This document shows, in pieces, positions 9,234 to 18,133 of a stretch of 25,310 nt of DNA (the first letter of the stretch is position 1; every line of letters begins with the position of its first letter). The DNA comes from Folioceros fuciformis. Lineage: Eukaryota > Anthocerotophyta > Anthocerotopsida > Anthocerotales. Below the pieces are notes generated by a model. That model worked only from the letters and a program-made list of their open reading frames with translations, made no database searches and was not told the origin of the DNA. The position numbers and the translations under genes were made by a program. The stretch lies in the NCBI GenBank assembly GCA_049999805.1, contig JBNGIO010006371.1, positions 237,950 through 263,259 of the forward strand, in the 5' to 3' direction.

Positions 9234-9333
9234 NNNNNNNNNNNNNNNNNNNNNNNNNNNNNNNNNNNNNNNNNNNNNNNNNNNNNNNNNNNNNNNNNNN
9301 NNNNNNNNNNNNNNNNNNNNNNNNNNNNNNNNN
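9234..9333. other. Assembly gap (100 N)
   Basis: Exactly 100 N, the conventional placeholder for a gap of unknown length. It lies inside N1 about 170 bp before its right end, so the true size and content of N1 are uncertain. Confidence 0.99.
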
Positions 9334-9502
9334 GGACGTGTGTGTGTGGGTCAGTCGAGCTTTAGGTGTTAATTGACTTTAGAAGCTAACTTGTGTAGTT
9401 TAACACAAATCATTCCTTTGGGATCGAATCCCAGAGCTACAACGACATAGAGGGCTTGTGTGGACCTCGCTGTACCCTCGGGTACCATATTTTAACCCCA
9501 CA

Positions 9503-10263
9503 AGGAGGCGGACACAGTCGCAGCACATACCTCTAAGTTCAGACACCTTAGAGGGCAGTTGGCCTCTCTTGGGTCACTAATGACCGAGACCGACGCTGTT
9601 GCTCAACTGCTAATGAGTCTGCTGGCCTCCTAGCAACACTTTGTCACTAGCATGATGTTGGTTTCAACTCGCGGCATCCCTGGATCCACCTCCTCTATGG
9701 CAGTGGAGGAAATCATCAGTGCCCTTTACCAACATGAACAAAGCCGCCTCAATTCTGTAGGAGGGTCCAAGCCCAAGGTAGATAAGGCACTCGCTATTCG
9801 TTTTAAGCCTAGGAAATTCAAGGAGAAGTAGGCAACTACCTCCAAGAGTGAGTCGACCTTAGCTCCACCTCGCCGGGCAGGTAACTGCAATTGATGCGGC
9901 ACACCCGGCCACTGGGCACGAGAATGATGCAAGAAAAAGGCCGGAGAGCTACAGAAGCTTGGCCTGCGCCAGACCGCAAGTGTAGCCGTCAAAGGCAAAG
10001 CAGTATCCGAGGAGGCAAAGACGATCAAGATTCTCACCGTTTGCCTCAATACTCAGCCACAACAAGACAGAGGGTGGTACCTTAATAGTGGAGCCACCGC
10101 TCATATTTGCAATGACAACACTCTGTTCTCCAAGCTAGACACACGTCCTGTCAGAGAAAGAGTGCTCTTGGGAGATGAGTAGAACAAATCAAGTCTGCCC
10201 ATACTTGGACAAGGGACTTGCAAGTCCCCCTTACCTGACGGATCAACACTTACCCTAGAGCCT
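9503..10263 (+). pseudogene. gag-pro: E1 gag C-terminal part and protease, defective
   Basis: After the repeated target site, Gag continues (FRHLRGQLASLGSLM, EEIISALYQHEQSR) in the frame broken at 5215. In-frame stops lie near 9632 (TAG), 9830 (TAG), 9894 (TGA) and 9927 (TGA). The last two fall within or beside the zinc knuckle, which should read CX2CX4HX4C; its second position reads C-N-stop-C. The protease signature follows at about 10078-10115 as WYLNSGATAHICND. The family motif has D-S/T-G-A, so the catalytic Asp is Asn here (AAT), which would inactivate the enzyme. Another stop follows near 10179. Confidence 0.85.
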
Positions 10264-11344
10264 GTGCTCTATGTTCCACTAATGGGGAAGAACCTTGTTT
10301 CCTTGAGTCAGCTCATGCAACACGGTACCCTGGAGATACTGTTCTCGCGTGACTCTTGCTGCTTTTACAGGCCAGCTAACTTTGACCTGTGCGTGTTAAA
10401 AGCCATCCTTCAAGATGGACTTTATAAGCTCACCTTGGACAGCAGACAGGAGCCCCTTGTCTTCACTGCTGAACAGCCCTCCTCCAGTCTGGCTACCCTT
10501 TGGCACGCCAGGCTCGGTCACATCAACAAGAATAAGTTAATCTCAATGTCATCACAGGACCTATATAAGGAACCTATGCCAAGATGCTTCCGGCACCTTC
10601 TTGTTTGCGAGCCATGTGTGCTTGCAAAGAAAAAGGAGTCGTCATTCCCCAAACATGCGCAGAGGTCAGAGTCAGTGCTGGAGCTGGTGCACGCTGACAT
10701 ATCAGGAAGGATTCACACTCCATCCCTGGGAGGGGCGATCTACTATCTCACCCTCACCGATGACTTCAGCAAATACTCGTGGACCTTCCCCATGCACCTG
10801 AAGAGCAACATATTATTTTAAGGATTGGCTACTTGCTGTCGAGCATCAGACAGGCAACTTGCTGAAAACCCTGCGAAGCAACAATGGGAGTGAGTTTGTA
10901 AACAATAAGTTTGATGCTTTCCTGCTCGAGCGAGGAATCCAAAGACAACTCAGTGTTCTTTAAACCCCGCAGCAAAATGGGGTTGCTGAGCGTAAGAACC
11001 AAACGCTCCTCTCCATGACTCGAAGCATGCTCTTGTGGTTTGGTCTTCCGCAGGGCTTCTGGGCTGAAGCCATAGTGGCCGCCACATACATCTTGAACCG
11101 GATCATCACAAGCTCCGCACCCGGCCGCACTCCATACGAGGTATACTAGAAACGAAAGCCAAGTATTCAACACCTGCGGGTTTTTGGATCAACAACTTTC
11201 GCCCACATCCCTGCACAAAAGCGGCACAAGTTAGAGGACAGGGCAAGGAAGCCGATTTTTGTAGGCTACATTGAATCTACCAAGGCCTACAAACTCGTAG
11301 ACCCTGAGACCTACAAAATCACCCTTGCACGGAGTGTTACCTTC
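10264..11344 (+). pseudogene. int: E1 pre-integrase and integrase, defective
   Basis: The region begins with the GAG-pre-integrase segment (LVSLSQLMQHG) and the HHCC zinc finger (LWHARLGHINKNK ... CEPCVLAKKK). The first catalytic Asp is present in VHADISG (about 10687-10707). A frameshift occurs near 10815 (LKSNI then FKDWLL). The second catalytic Asp, normally in RTDNGTEF, is Asn in RSNNGSEF (about 10875-10898). The third, Glu, is kept in NGVAERKNQTLL (about 10979-11014). Further stops lie near 10962 and 11147 (TAG). Integrase inserts element DNA into the genome; this copy is dead twice over. The usual VFGS and GY linker motifs follow to 11340. Confidence 0.9.
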
Positions 11345-12628
11345 ATGGAGCTTGCTAGGCCAACCTCAAAGGGAGCCGCCTCAGCCGAGGACCCAACTCC
11401 CCCTGACTCAGACCCTTTATCAAGCTTCCCTCCGGAGGACGGTGACCCCCGCACTCTTGACATAGTGGATGCCGACTCGGATGTTGAGGACGGCCACCCA
11501 CCCTTTCAGGACCTGCCACCTGAAGACCATACTGGTGCTTTCGGTGACCCACCTGTCACCGCCGACAATGCTGACGGTGACTTGCTGCCCGCACCTGACA
11601 TTCATGCCCCTGATGGAACACCACTGGCTGCTCCACCACTTGTGTCGGACGGATGTGAGACGGCACCTACTAAGCTGCCTCTGCTAGATCCTACACCAGC
11701 TTCTGACCCTCGCTGCAGCACCCGTCACCGGCCACCGCTGTCCCAGTGGGCTGAGCCACCCTACCAGTCAATGGATTTTCGAACTGCTTTCAATTCCCTC
11801 TCCACTGCCTTGACCTCTTCCTCCTCTTTACCTGAGGAGCCAGCTACTCTGACCCAAGCACTCACTAGCCCCGAGTCCTCCCAGTGGCGGCTCGCAATGG
11901 AGGATGAATACCAGAGTTTGGTTCAGAACAAAACTTGGGAGCTAGTCGACCCGCCCCCTGGGAGGAAGCCCATCTCATGTAAATGGACATTCAAGCTAAA
12001 GTTGAATGCCCAAGGCCAGGTAGCCCGCTTCAAAGCTCGCCTGGTCGCTCGTGGGTTCTCCCAAGTTGAAGGCCTCGACTATCAAGAGACCTTTTCTCCT
12101 GTGGTACGTGCTCAATCCATCCGGATTCTGCTTGCCCTTGCTGCTGAGCTTGACCTCGAGCTCCACCAAATGGACGTGAAGACTGCTTTTCTTTACTGCA
12201 ATCTAGACGAGGAGCTCTACATGAATCAACCTGAAGGCTATGTCAGCAAGCAACACCCAGGCAAAGTCCTAAGGTTGAGAAAGTGTATCTACGGCCTTAA
12301 GCAAAGCGGCCGGGTTTGGTACACCACCATGCACGCCTACCTCCTGAGTGTCTCTTTCACCCAAAGCACAGCCGACGGCAACGTATACAAGCTTTCTCGA
12401 GGCCCCCATTTTTTGGCCCTTGCTCTGTATGTTGACGACCTTATTCTTGCAGCAAACAACTCCGAAATGCTAGCAGAGGTCAAGTAACTCCTGAGTGCTC
12501 GCTTCGAAATGAAGGACATAGGTGAACTCCAATTTTGCCTTGGCATACAAATCCTTAGCAACAGGACAGAAGGAAGATTGGTCATCCACCAACTGAAGTA
12601 CATCAACGAGATACTATGAAAGTTCAAG
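11345..12628 (+). pseudogene. rt: E1 reverse transcriptase
   Basis: A Pro/Asp-rich linker (about 11345-11740) leads to RT of the RVT_2 type: WRLAMEDEYQSLVQNKTWEL, CKWTFKLKLNAQGQVARFKA, ARGFSQVEGLDYQETFSPVV, LHQMDVKTAFLY, YGLKQSGRVWY and the catalytic ALYVDDLIL at about 12421-12447. The frame is open for 380 codons from 11345, then meets TAA at 12485-12487. RT-like sequence continues (FEMKDIGELQFCLGIQI) to TGA near 12617. RT copies element RNA into DNA in the particle. The catalytic YVDD is intact. Confidence 0.92.
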
Positions 12629-13461
12629 TTGGATCAAGCCAGGCTGGTATCCACTCCTTATGCCGTGGGCACTAAGCTCAAAGCCGACCTGTGCCCACAT
12701 ACAGAGGAGGAAGCCAAAGAGATGCAAGGGATCCCCTACCATCATGCCTTAGGTAGCCTCCTCTTCGTCAGTGGATGGACAAGGCCAGACATCCAATACT
12801 CTATCTCCACGGTATCCCAATTCCTAGAGTCGCCTGGCAAGGCACACTGGGCTGCCGTCAAGAGGGTGTTCCGCTACTTGAAGGGAACCCTAACATATGG
12901 GCTTGTATACCAAAGTGTAGGAACATGCAAGCTCTCACTCACTGGTTATACGGATGCCGACTGGGCATCTGATCCCGACTCAAGGAAAAGTTTGAGTGCA
13001 CATTGCTTCCTACTATCCGCAGCCGCAGTGAACTGGAGCTGCAAGAAGCAGACCTCCATAGCACTCTCTTCCACGGAGGCCGAATAGAAATCCCTTACAG
13101 ACGCCTCCAAAGAAGTTGAATGGGAAAGGGCTTTTCTATCTGATATAGGCCAAAAGCAAGATGAGCCCACACCCCTTCACTACGACAACATGTCAGCCTT
13201 GGCACTAATCTCCAACCCAAATTTCATGCCAGGACAAAACATATAGAGATTCAGCACCACTACATCCACAACGTAGTGGAGCGTAAGGTGGTACAAGCTG
13301 GCTACGTGCCCACAGAGGAAAACCTAGCAGACCTTTTGACAAAGGGCCTGCCCAAGTCGAGACACTACCAGCACATGCAAAGAATGGGACTTGTGGACTA
13401 CTCACCCTACCTCTCTATCGACCAAGTACAAGGGAGGACTCACCTGACAGAGGGAGCATGA
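12629..13461 (+). pseudogene. rnh: E1 RNase H domain
   Basis: The thumb/connection segment (TRPDIQYSISTVSQF, HWAAVKRVFRYLKGT) is followed by RNase H. The catalytic acids are visible as GYTDADWASD, ALSSTEAE and YDNMSAL, with TKHIEIQHHY and LADLLTKGLP downstream. A TAG at 13085-13087 follows STEAE, where family members have Tyr. A one-base frameshift occurs near 13215, after which the last frame closes at 13459-13461. RNase H removes the RNA template during reverse transcription. Confidence 0.9.
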
Positions 13462-13505
13462 CTACTACTTAGCTCTTGACTGAAGAGTTAGGTTATGTCT
13501 CACTT

Positions 13506-13514
13506 AAGAGGGAG
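13506..13514 (+). promoter_or_regulatory. Polypurine tract of E1
   Basis: AAGAGGGAG directly abuts the TG of the 3' LTR at 13515. This is the standard plus-strand primer site of LTR retrotransposons and fixes the LTR start. Confidence 0.9.
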
Positions 13515-13733
13515 TGTTAAGAATAGGGTTCGATTAAGTAACCCATAACCCTAGTCATCAATCAATTGAGTTAGGTTAATCTAGGAGTTACCTCAAACAG
13601 ACACATCCCTAGCGAAGTGGTGCGACTAGCACCTATATAAGAGACACCTATCCTGTATTTTTTTATCATGCTAAATAAAGTAACATAGCTTAAGAACATA
13701 ATGTTTTCTCTACTTACTAATAGGAATTTATCA
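13515..13733 (+). repeat. 3' LTR of E1 (219 bp)
   Basis: It begins TGTTAAGAATAGGG and ends AATTTATCA, matching 3030-3278. It has one TATA (13633-13641) where the 5' LTR has two, and AATAAA at 13674-13679. By eye about eight substitutions separate the LTRs (roughly 3.7 percent). Confidence 0.95.
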
Positions 13734-13738
13734 TTTGC
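13734..13738. repeat. Right target-site duplication of E1 (TTTGC)
   Basis: TTTGC follows the CA end of the 3' LTR and matches 3025-3029. Host sequence continues with CATGTTTGC. Confidence 0.9.
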
Positions 13739-13817
13739 CATGTTTGCGCACATGTCTCATGCTCTGTAGCGGACTGCCACTTCATTGACACATTCATCCT
13801 CCATGCATTGTGGGATC

Positions 13818-13867
13818 GTGTGCACCGTGTTCACGATCACTTGTGTGCGCCGTGTTCACGATCGCTT
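13818..13867. repeat. 25-bp tandem duplication
   Basis: Two adjacent 25-bp units, GTGTGCACCGTGTTCACGAT at 13818 and GTGTGCGCCGTGTTCACGAT at 13843, differ at two positions. They lie in host flanking DNA right of E1. Confidence 0.85.
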
Positions 13868-13989
13868 GCTCCCTACTACGTTATTGTCCTTAGTATAAAT
13901 CGCATATTTACACATTAATGATTGATTATTATAAGCACCTTTTGTTCATGAAGGTCGAGATCATTTCTTACGATCTGTAAATTATCTGC

Positions 13990-14385
13990 AAAGTCAGAGA
14001 CAGGAATGCCCACATCTCCGAACCTCCAACTCGTGAACAAACTGAGGAAAAAAGACAGGGTCTTGTCGGGCAGCTAGTGGACATTGTCAGAATGCTAAAC
14101 AGGCTCAAGGAGGTGGACTTTGACAAGGTTTGAAAGACAGACATACAGATGATTAGGTATGTCCCTCACGCTTCATCCATATGATCCTGTGTGTTTTTTT
14201 AGTTCAAAAAATTGTAACAGCTGCAAAAAACTGATTGTTGTTGCTTGTGCAGCTTAAATCATCTAGGAGAGGGGTGGTGGAAGCTTGTTGGCAAATTAAA
14301 CCACCTGGCTGTTGGTTTGAAAACATGTGCTATCTGTTGTTCACAACAAGTTCTTGAGATAATGGTTATTAAAATAGACTTGGAT
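13990..14385 (+). pseudogene. Possible host-gene remnant with a 96-bp intron
   Basis: A coding-like frame (EPPTREQTEEKRQGLVGQLV, then DIVRMLNRLKEVDFDKV, one TGA, then KTDIQMI) reaches a plant-style donor AG|GTATGT at 14157. The candidate intron 14157-14252 has a T-rich stretch and ends TTGCTTGTGCAG. The next frame reads LNHLGEGWWKLVGKLNHLAV and onward to about 14385, where Copia C2 sequence begins. Spliced in frame, the two sides join without a stop at the junction. I do not recognise the protein. The segment may be an exon pair of a broken gene, or chance. It could also partly be LTR sequence of C2 read on the other strand. Confidence 0.35.
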
Positions 14386-14397
14386 GCCACATCCAAC
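14381..14397. repeat. Short inverted repeat at the putative 3' LTR edge of C2
   Basis: TTGGATGCCACATCCAA has perfect 7-bp arms around 3 bp. Read on the minus strand it directly follows the purine tract of C2, where the LTR should start. LTR extent is not resolved because no second copy is in the window. Confidence 0.5.
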
Positions 14398-14424
14398 CCC
14401 CTCCAAAAACCAGATAAGTACACC

Positions 14425-14990
14425 TTAGAGTTGCTCATACGCTGTGAAGTCAATCAGGCCTAGGCCTTCCATATGTTCGTAGTGTTTATGCTTGGGAAGA
14501 CCCTTAGTAAGGATGTCAGCTGTATTAAGTTCTATTGATACGTAGCTGACTTTCACGATTCCACGTTCGACCACATCTCTAACATAGTGGTGCTATATTT
14601 CTCTGTGTTTCGTTCTTGCATGGAACTTAGGATTTGGAACAAGTTCCAAGGCTGACATATTGTCACACAGGAGAGGAGTCGACATGTCTTGCTTCTGTCC
14701 TAAATCGGACAAGAAGGTACGTTCCCACTCAGCCTCCTTGGATGCCTCTGTTAAACTTTTATACTCAGCCTCAGTTGAGGATAGAGCCACTGAAGTTTGT
14801 TTTTTTGCAGCTCCAATTAACAACAGCTGATGAGAGGAGAAAGCAATACGTGGAGAGGCTTCGACGTGACTCTGTATCCGACACCTAGTCAGCGTCTGTA
14901 AGCCCATAGGACTGCGTCCCCTTTAAATAGTGAAAGACACGTTTAGCTGCTGTCTAATGCACCCGGCTTGGGTTTTCCAGAAATTGTGAC
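14425..14990 (-). pseudogene. rnh: C2 RNase H, broken
   Basis: The minus strand shows TDAD near 14890 with a stop following. Upstream, the segment between the Y-G of the connection and TDAD is shortened. Then come ALSSTEAEYKSLTEASKEAE and LLCDNMSALELV in an open stretch 14593-14907, a TAG at 14593-14595, and HHYVRDVVERGIVKVSYVS to the terminal TAA at 14425-14427. All three acidic motifs of RNase H are recognisable, but in different frames, so no functional enzyme can be made. Confidence 0.85.
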
Positions 14991-16076
14991 AGGGTGCTGA
15001 CAGAATATTGAATATCAGGTCCAGTTAGCTATAAATATGAGATTGCCTATTGCATGCATGTAGGGAACCTGTGCCATCTCCTTAATCTCGTCTCCACCTT
15101 GTGGACACTGTAGGCTAGTCAGCTTGGTTCCTAGTGCATAGGGTGTGGTAGATGGTCTTGCTTGCTCAAGCTTAAATTTGTGCAGCAGTTCTTATACGTA
15201 TTGGTATTGGTGGATAATAATTAGCTTCTCATGTCTTACCCTTAGCAACTGAATGCCCAAACAGAATTTTAGCTCACCTATGTCCTTCATATCGAATCTT
15301 CCACTTAGCATTTCTTTAACCTCTGCCAGCAGTGGCTGACTATTAGTAGCTAGTATAACATCGTCAACGTACAATGATAGAATAACATATTCAGCTCCCT
15401 TGGTCAACTTGTATACAGTACCATCAGCAGAGCTTCGAACAAAAGAGTTGTTGATCAGATGTTCGTGGATGGTGAAATACCAAACTCTGCCACTCTGTTT
15501 TAGACCATAGGTGGTCTTTAATAGGTTCAAAACCTGCTTAAGATGTTTAGGATCCACATAGCCTTCAGGTTGGAAGTCTTCGTCCAGAGCACGATATAAA
15601 AAGGCTGTGCATACGTCCATTTGATGCAAGTCTAAATCAAATTCTGCTGCCAGTGCTAATATCATCCTTATCGATTGAGCTTTCACAACAAGTGAAAAGG
15701 TTTCCTGGTAGTCTAGTCCCTCAACCTGTGTGAATCCTCGTGCGACCAGTCTAGCCTTATATCTGGCGATTTCTCCCTTAGCATTCAACTTAAGCTTAAA
15801 TACCCATTTGCAGGAGATAGGTTTTCTGCCAGGCAGGAGGTCCACTATCTTCCATGTCTTATTCTTGACTAGGGAATTGTACTCATCATCAACTGCATGC
15901 TTCCATTTATCGCGCTCAGGTCCTGAGTAAGCCTCTGTCAATGACTTAGGCTCCAGGTGTAGAGTGCTTGAAGCAGAATTGCAGATGTCTGCATATGTTG
16001 TTCTCAAGTCAATTGATTCATAATGTGGCTCTTTCCACTGCTCTGGAGGAGGGCGGTTTCTGGTTGAACGTCGCAA
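14991..16076 (-). pseudogene. rt: C2 reverse transcriptase
   Basis: An open minus-strand stretch of 294 codons (16076-15192) starts RRSTRNRPPPEQWKEPHYES and contains CKWVFKLKLNAKGEIARYKA, GFTQVEGLDYQETFSLVV, LHQMDVCTAFLY, YGLKQSGRVWY and the catalytic LSLYVDDVIL. The DEE(L/I)YM segment before QPEGY is shortened (DEDFQPEGY). RT sequence continues past the stop at 15192 in shifted frames as far as the connection domain near 14991. The family is the RVT_2 copia RT. It is close in sequence to E1 RT, so the two are related families. Confidence 0.9.
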
Positions 16077-16105
16077 TGGAGGATCAGGTTCTTCATATTG
16101 AACAC

Positions 16106-17505
16106 CTAGTGGAGGTTCATTTTTTTCAGGTAGGTCCTCTTCAACCAGTGCATATCCCTCATCTCCCTCTGCTGGTTCAGCATGATAGTTAGGTTGATGA
16201 TCATCTTCTTGTGGAATAGGAACAGGTGGCGGATTTGGATTAACAGCGTTTGCAAGCTTATGCTGTACAAGTGGGGGTATAGGCTGAACAGGGGAGGTGT
16301 ACCCACAGGCTGGACACGTGGTTCATCTCCCTCGTCAGGTGAATCATCAGAAGGGAAGTCTATAATGTCATTATCTGTGGTAGGTAAATCAGCTCCCTCT
16401 GTTGTGGTTTGACCTAAGATGAGAAGTTTGTCAATTTTCAGAAAGGTAACGGATCGAGCTAACACCACTCGTTGTTCCTCAGGGTGATACAATTTGTAAA
16501 CCTTAGACTGTTCACTGTATCCAATGAAGATGAGTGCTTGGGCTCTAGGATCCAGCTTCTTTCTCGTCTCCTCTGGGATGAGAGCAAAAGCACAGGAACC
16601 AAAGACATGCAAGTGCGTCAAGCTGGGTTTCCGCTTCCAATAAGCCTCATATGGAGTCTTCAAAGGGACTGAACTGGTGAAGAGTTTGTTCAGAATATAG
16701 GTCGCAGCAACGATGGCCTCAGCCCAATATTCTTGACATAAGTTTGCCCACAATAACATGCTCATGGTCATGGCTAATAAGGTCTGATTTTTCCTTTCTG
16801 CCACGCCATTTTGTTGTGGGGTATATGGGATTGTAAGCTGTCGTTATATCCCCCTCTCTTGTAGGAAACTATCAAATGTTGTGTTGACAAATTCTGTTCC
16901 ATTGTCAGTCTGAAGATATTTAACAGACTGACCTGTCTATTTTTCCGCAATCAGCAGCCAATCGTGGAAGTGCTCAAAGGTATCATCACTCTTTAGGTGC
17001 ATCGAGAAAGTCCAAGTGTGTCGGGAATAATCATCAGTGATGCACAGGTAATAGATAGAACCGCCAAGGGACGGGACATGTATTTTGCCTGAAATGTCTG
17101 CATGCACTAACTCGAGGATGACAGATGCTTTGTAGGATGTGGAGACTGGAAAAGGGTGAGCTTTTTGCTTGGCAACGATGCAAGCTTCACAAGAAGGTAA
17201 ATCTTTGAAAACCTGAGGCAAGGGTTCAAGGTGACATCTCTGTAATGACATGTCTACCAGCTTTCTCTTATTTACATGACCAAGTCGTGCATGCCATAGG
17301 ATAGCAAGGCTTTGGGACTTCTTAGAGATAAGACTCACCTAGTGTCTAAGGGTACAAATATTCAGTCTATAGAGATCATTAGTTAATGTACCTTTGAATG
17401 CCAGCATGGAAGGTTCTGACCTCTTGTAGAAGAGACAAGTGTCCTCACTGGCTTTCATATCATATACTCGAAGTTGCATCAGTTTACTGAGGGAGACCAG
17501 ACTCA
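16106..17505 (-). pseudogene. int: C2 pre-integrase and integrase, broken
   Basis: The minus strand reads LVSLSKLMQLRVYDM (from about 17505), then the zinc finger LWHARLGHVNKRK ... CEACIVAKQK with all four HHCC ligands. The catalytic triad is visible as VHADISGKIH, LQTDNGTEF and NGVAERKNQTLL, so unlike E1 all three acids remain. Stops occur at 17339-17341, 16937-16939 (TAG) and near 16847 (TAA). The C-terminal linker (VFGS, FIGYSEQSKVYKLYHPEE) runs from about 16600 and ends in a frameshifted tail at 16106. Confidence 0.88.
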
Positions 17506-18133
17506 AGAGATCTGGAGGGAGGTGGGCAGGTGGCTTCGAGTGATATTTCCTAGTGCTAACCTCAAGATCACGAGTCAATTAGCCTTATTTTGGGCTGGAC
17601 GCAACCTCGGGCAAGCCTCTCCTGAAAACCCAATGGTGGGGCTTATTGTGGCCTTCGTATCTTTTTCACCTCTGAGCCAACTGGTCCGCGGTGGTTTATG
17701 GTGGACAGGAGTCGGCCTCGCCAAAAGCTTTGCTATGGCGCATCTGGGAGCATTTATTGATAACAGCAGAAGCCCTGGAGCAATCCCAACGAAATCAGTT
17801 CAAGAGGAAAGATTGGAGGACGGTGGGTCTCCTATCGCCTGGGGAAAGATCGCTGGAATCACTCGTGCCCCTGGGGAAGGTGAGTATTTAGGGTCTGCGA
17901 GAGGCTTGGAGGTGGATGTATCAGAGGCTTTGGCAATATGCGGGTACCATCGGATTGGGGAGTGCTCTCAAAGCGCCTTGTCCTGAGTTTTGGGCTCTAG
18001 GCCAGTTCCCCCCCTCCCTCTTTTTGGTACTCAACTTATGTACATACACTAGTAGGGTTTTCCTTTGTATCGTAAGTTGGAGGAGTCTTTCCACTCATAA
18101 TCAGAATTATTTTCTTCGCGAAAAAAAAAAAAG
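17506..18133 (+). pseudogene. 5'-truncated LINE-like 3' tail with poly(A)
   Basis: The plus strand has coding-like pieces in two frames: EIWREVGRWLRVIF near 17514-17556 and then, after a shift, LLKTQWWGLLW near 17610-17650 and ALLWRIWEHLLITAEALEQS near 17730-17790. These resemble the zinc-finger/C-terminal region that follows RT in plant L1-type LINEs. A non-coding stretch rich in T follows and ends in 12-13 A at about 18120-18133. Poly(A) end plus 5' truncation is the classic LINE signature. The 5' boundary is approximate and no target duplication is certain. The family call is from pattern only; a decayed unrelated gene is possible. Confidence 0.45.

Larger units (their letters stand above)
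5216..9502 (+). mobile_element. N1: nested LTR-type insertion, TG...CA ends, contains gap
   Basis: The insertion starts TGTGAACGAAAA and ends ATTTTAACCCCACA, flanked by 5-bp AGGAG duplications. TG...CA ends plus a 5-bp TSD are those of an LTR retrotransposon. The last 170 bp (CCTTTGGGATCGAATCCC, then TACCCTCGGGTACCATATTTT) resemble the end of LTRs of plant Gypsy elements of the Tat/Athila kind, judged from memory. I see no second copy of either terminus inside, so no LTR pair is visible. It could be a very long solo LTR carrying an ORF, a non-autonomous large derivative, or a full element whose interior and second LTR were lost in the 100-N gap. No polymerase domain is seen. Confidence 0.85.
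3030..13733 (+). mobile_element. E1: Ty1/copia LTR retrotransposon, complete ends, defective
   Basis: The order is TSD, 5' LTR, primer site, leader, gag, protease, integrase, RT, RNase H, polypurine tract, 3' LTR, TSD. Integrase before RT defines the copia superfamily. The span is 10,704 bp, of which 4,287 bp is the nested N1 insertion; the original element was about 6.4 kb. The reading frame has multiple stops (for example 12485-12487, about 12617 and 13085-13087) and frameshifts (near 10815 and 13215), and catalytic aspartates of protease and integrase are changed to Asn. By eye the two LTRs differ by about eight substitutions over roughly 219 aligned bases plus 27-bp and 3-bp indels, so insertion is fairly old. 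The copy is non-autonomous. Confidence 0.95.
14398..17505 (-). mobile_element. C2: Copia remnant, minus strand, 5' part missing
   Basis: Pre-integrase, integrase, RT and RNase H follow each other on the minus strand, the copia order, with many stops and frameshifts. A purine tract (GGAGGGG on the minus strand, 14404-14398) follows the coding end and precedes TTGGATGTGGCATCCAA, which may be the start of a 3' LTR whose TG is lost. No gag, protease or 5' LTR is found. On the upstream side, C2 stops near 17505 against a plus-strand LINE-like tail. Confidence 0.9.

Noticed and set aside
9420-9432. GGGATCGAATCCC, which looks like a tRNA T-arm
   Set aside because: No acceptor, D or anticodon arms surround it. 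It fits the common motif near the end of plant Gypsy LTRs.
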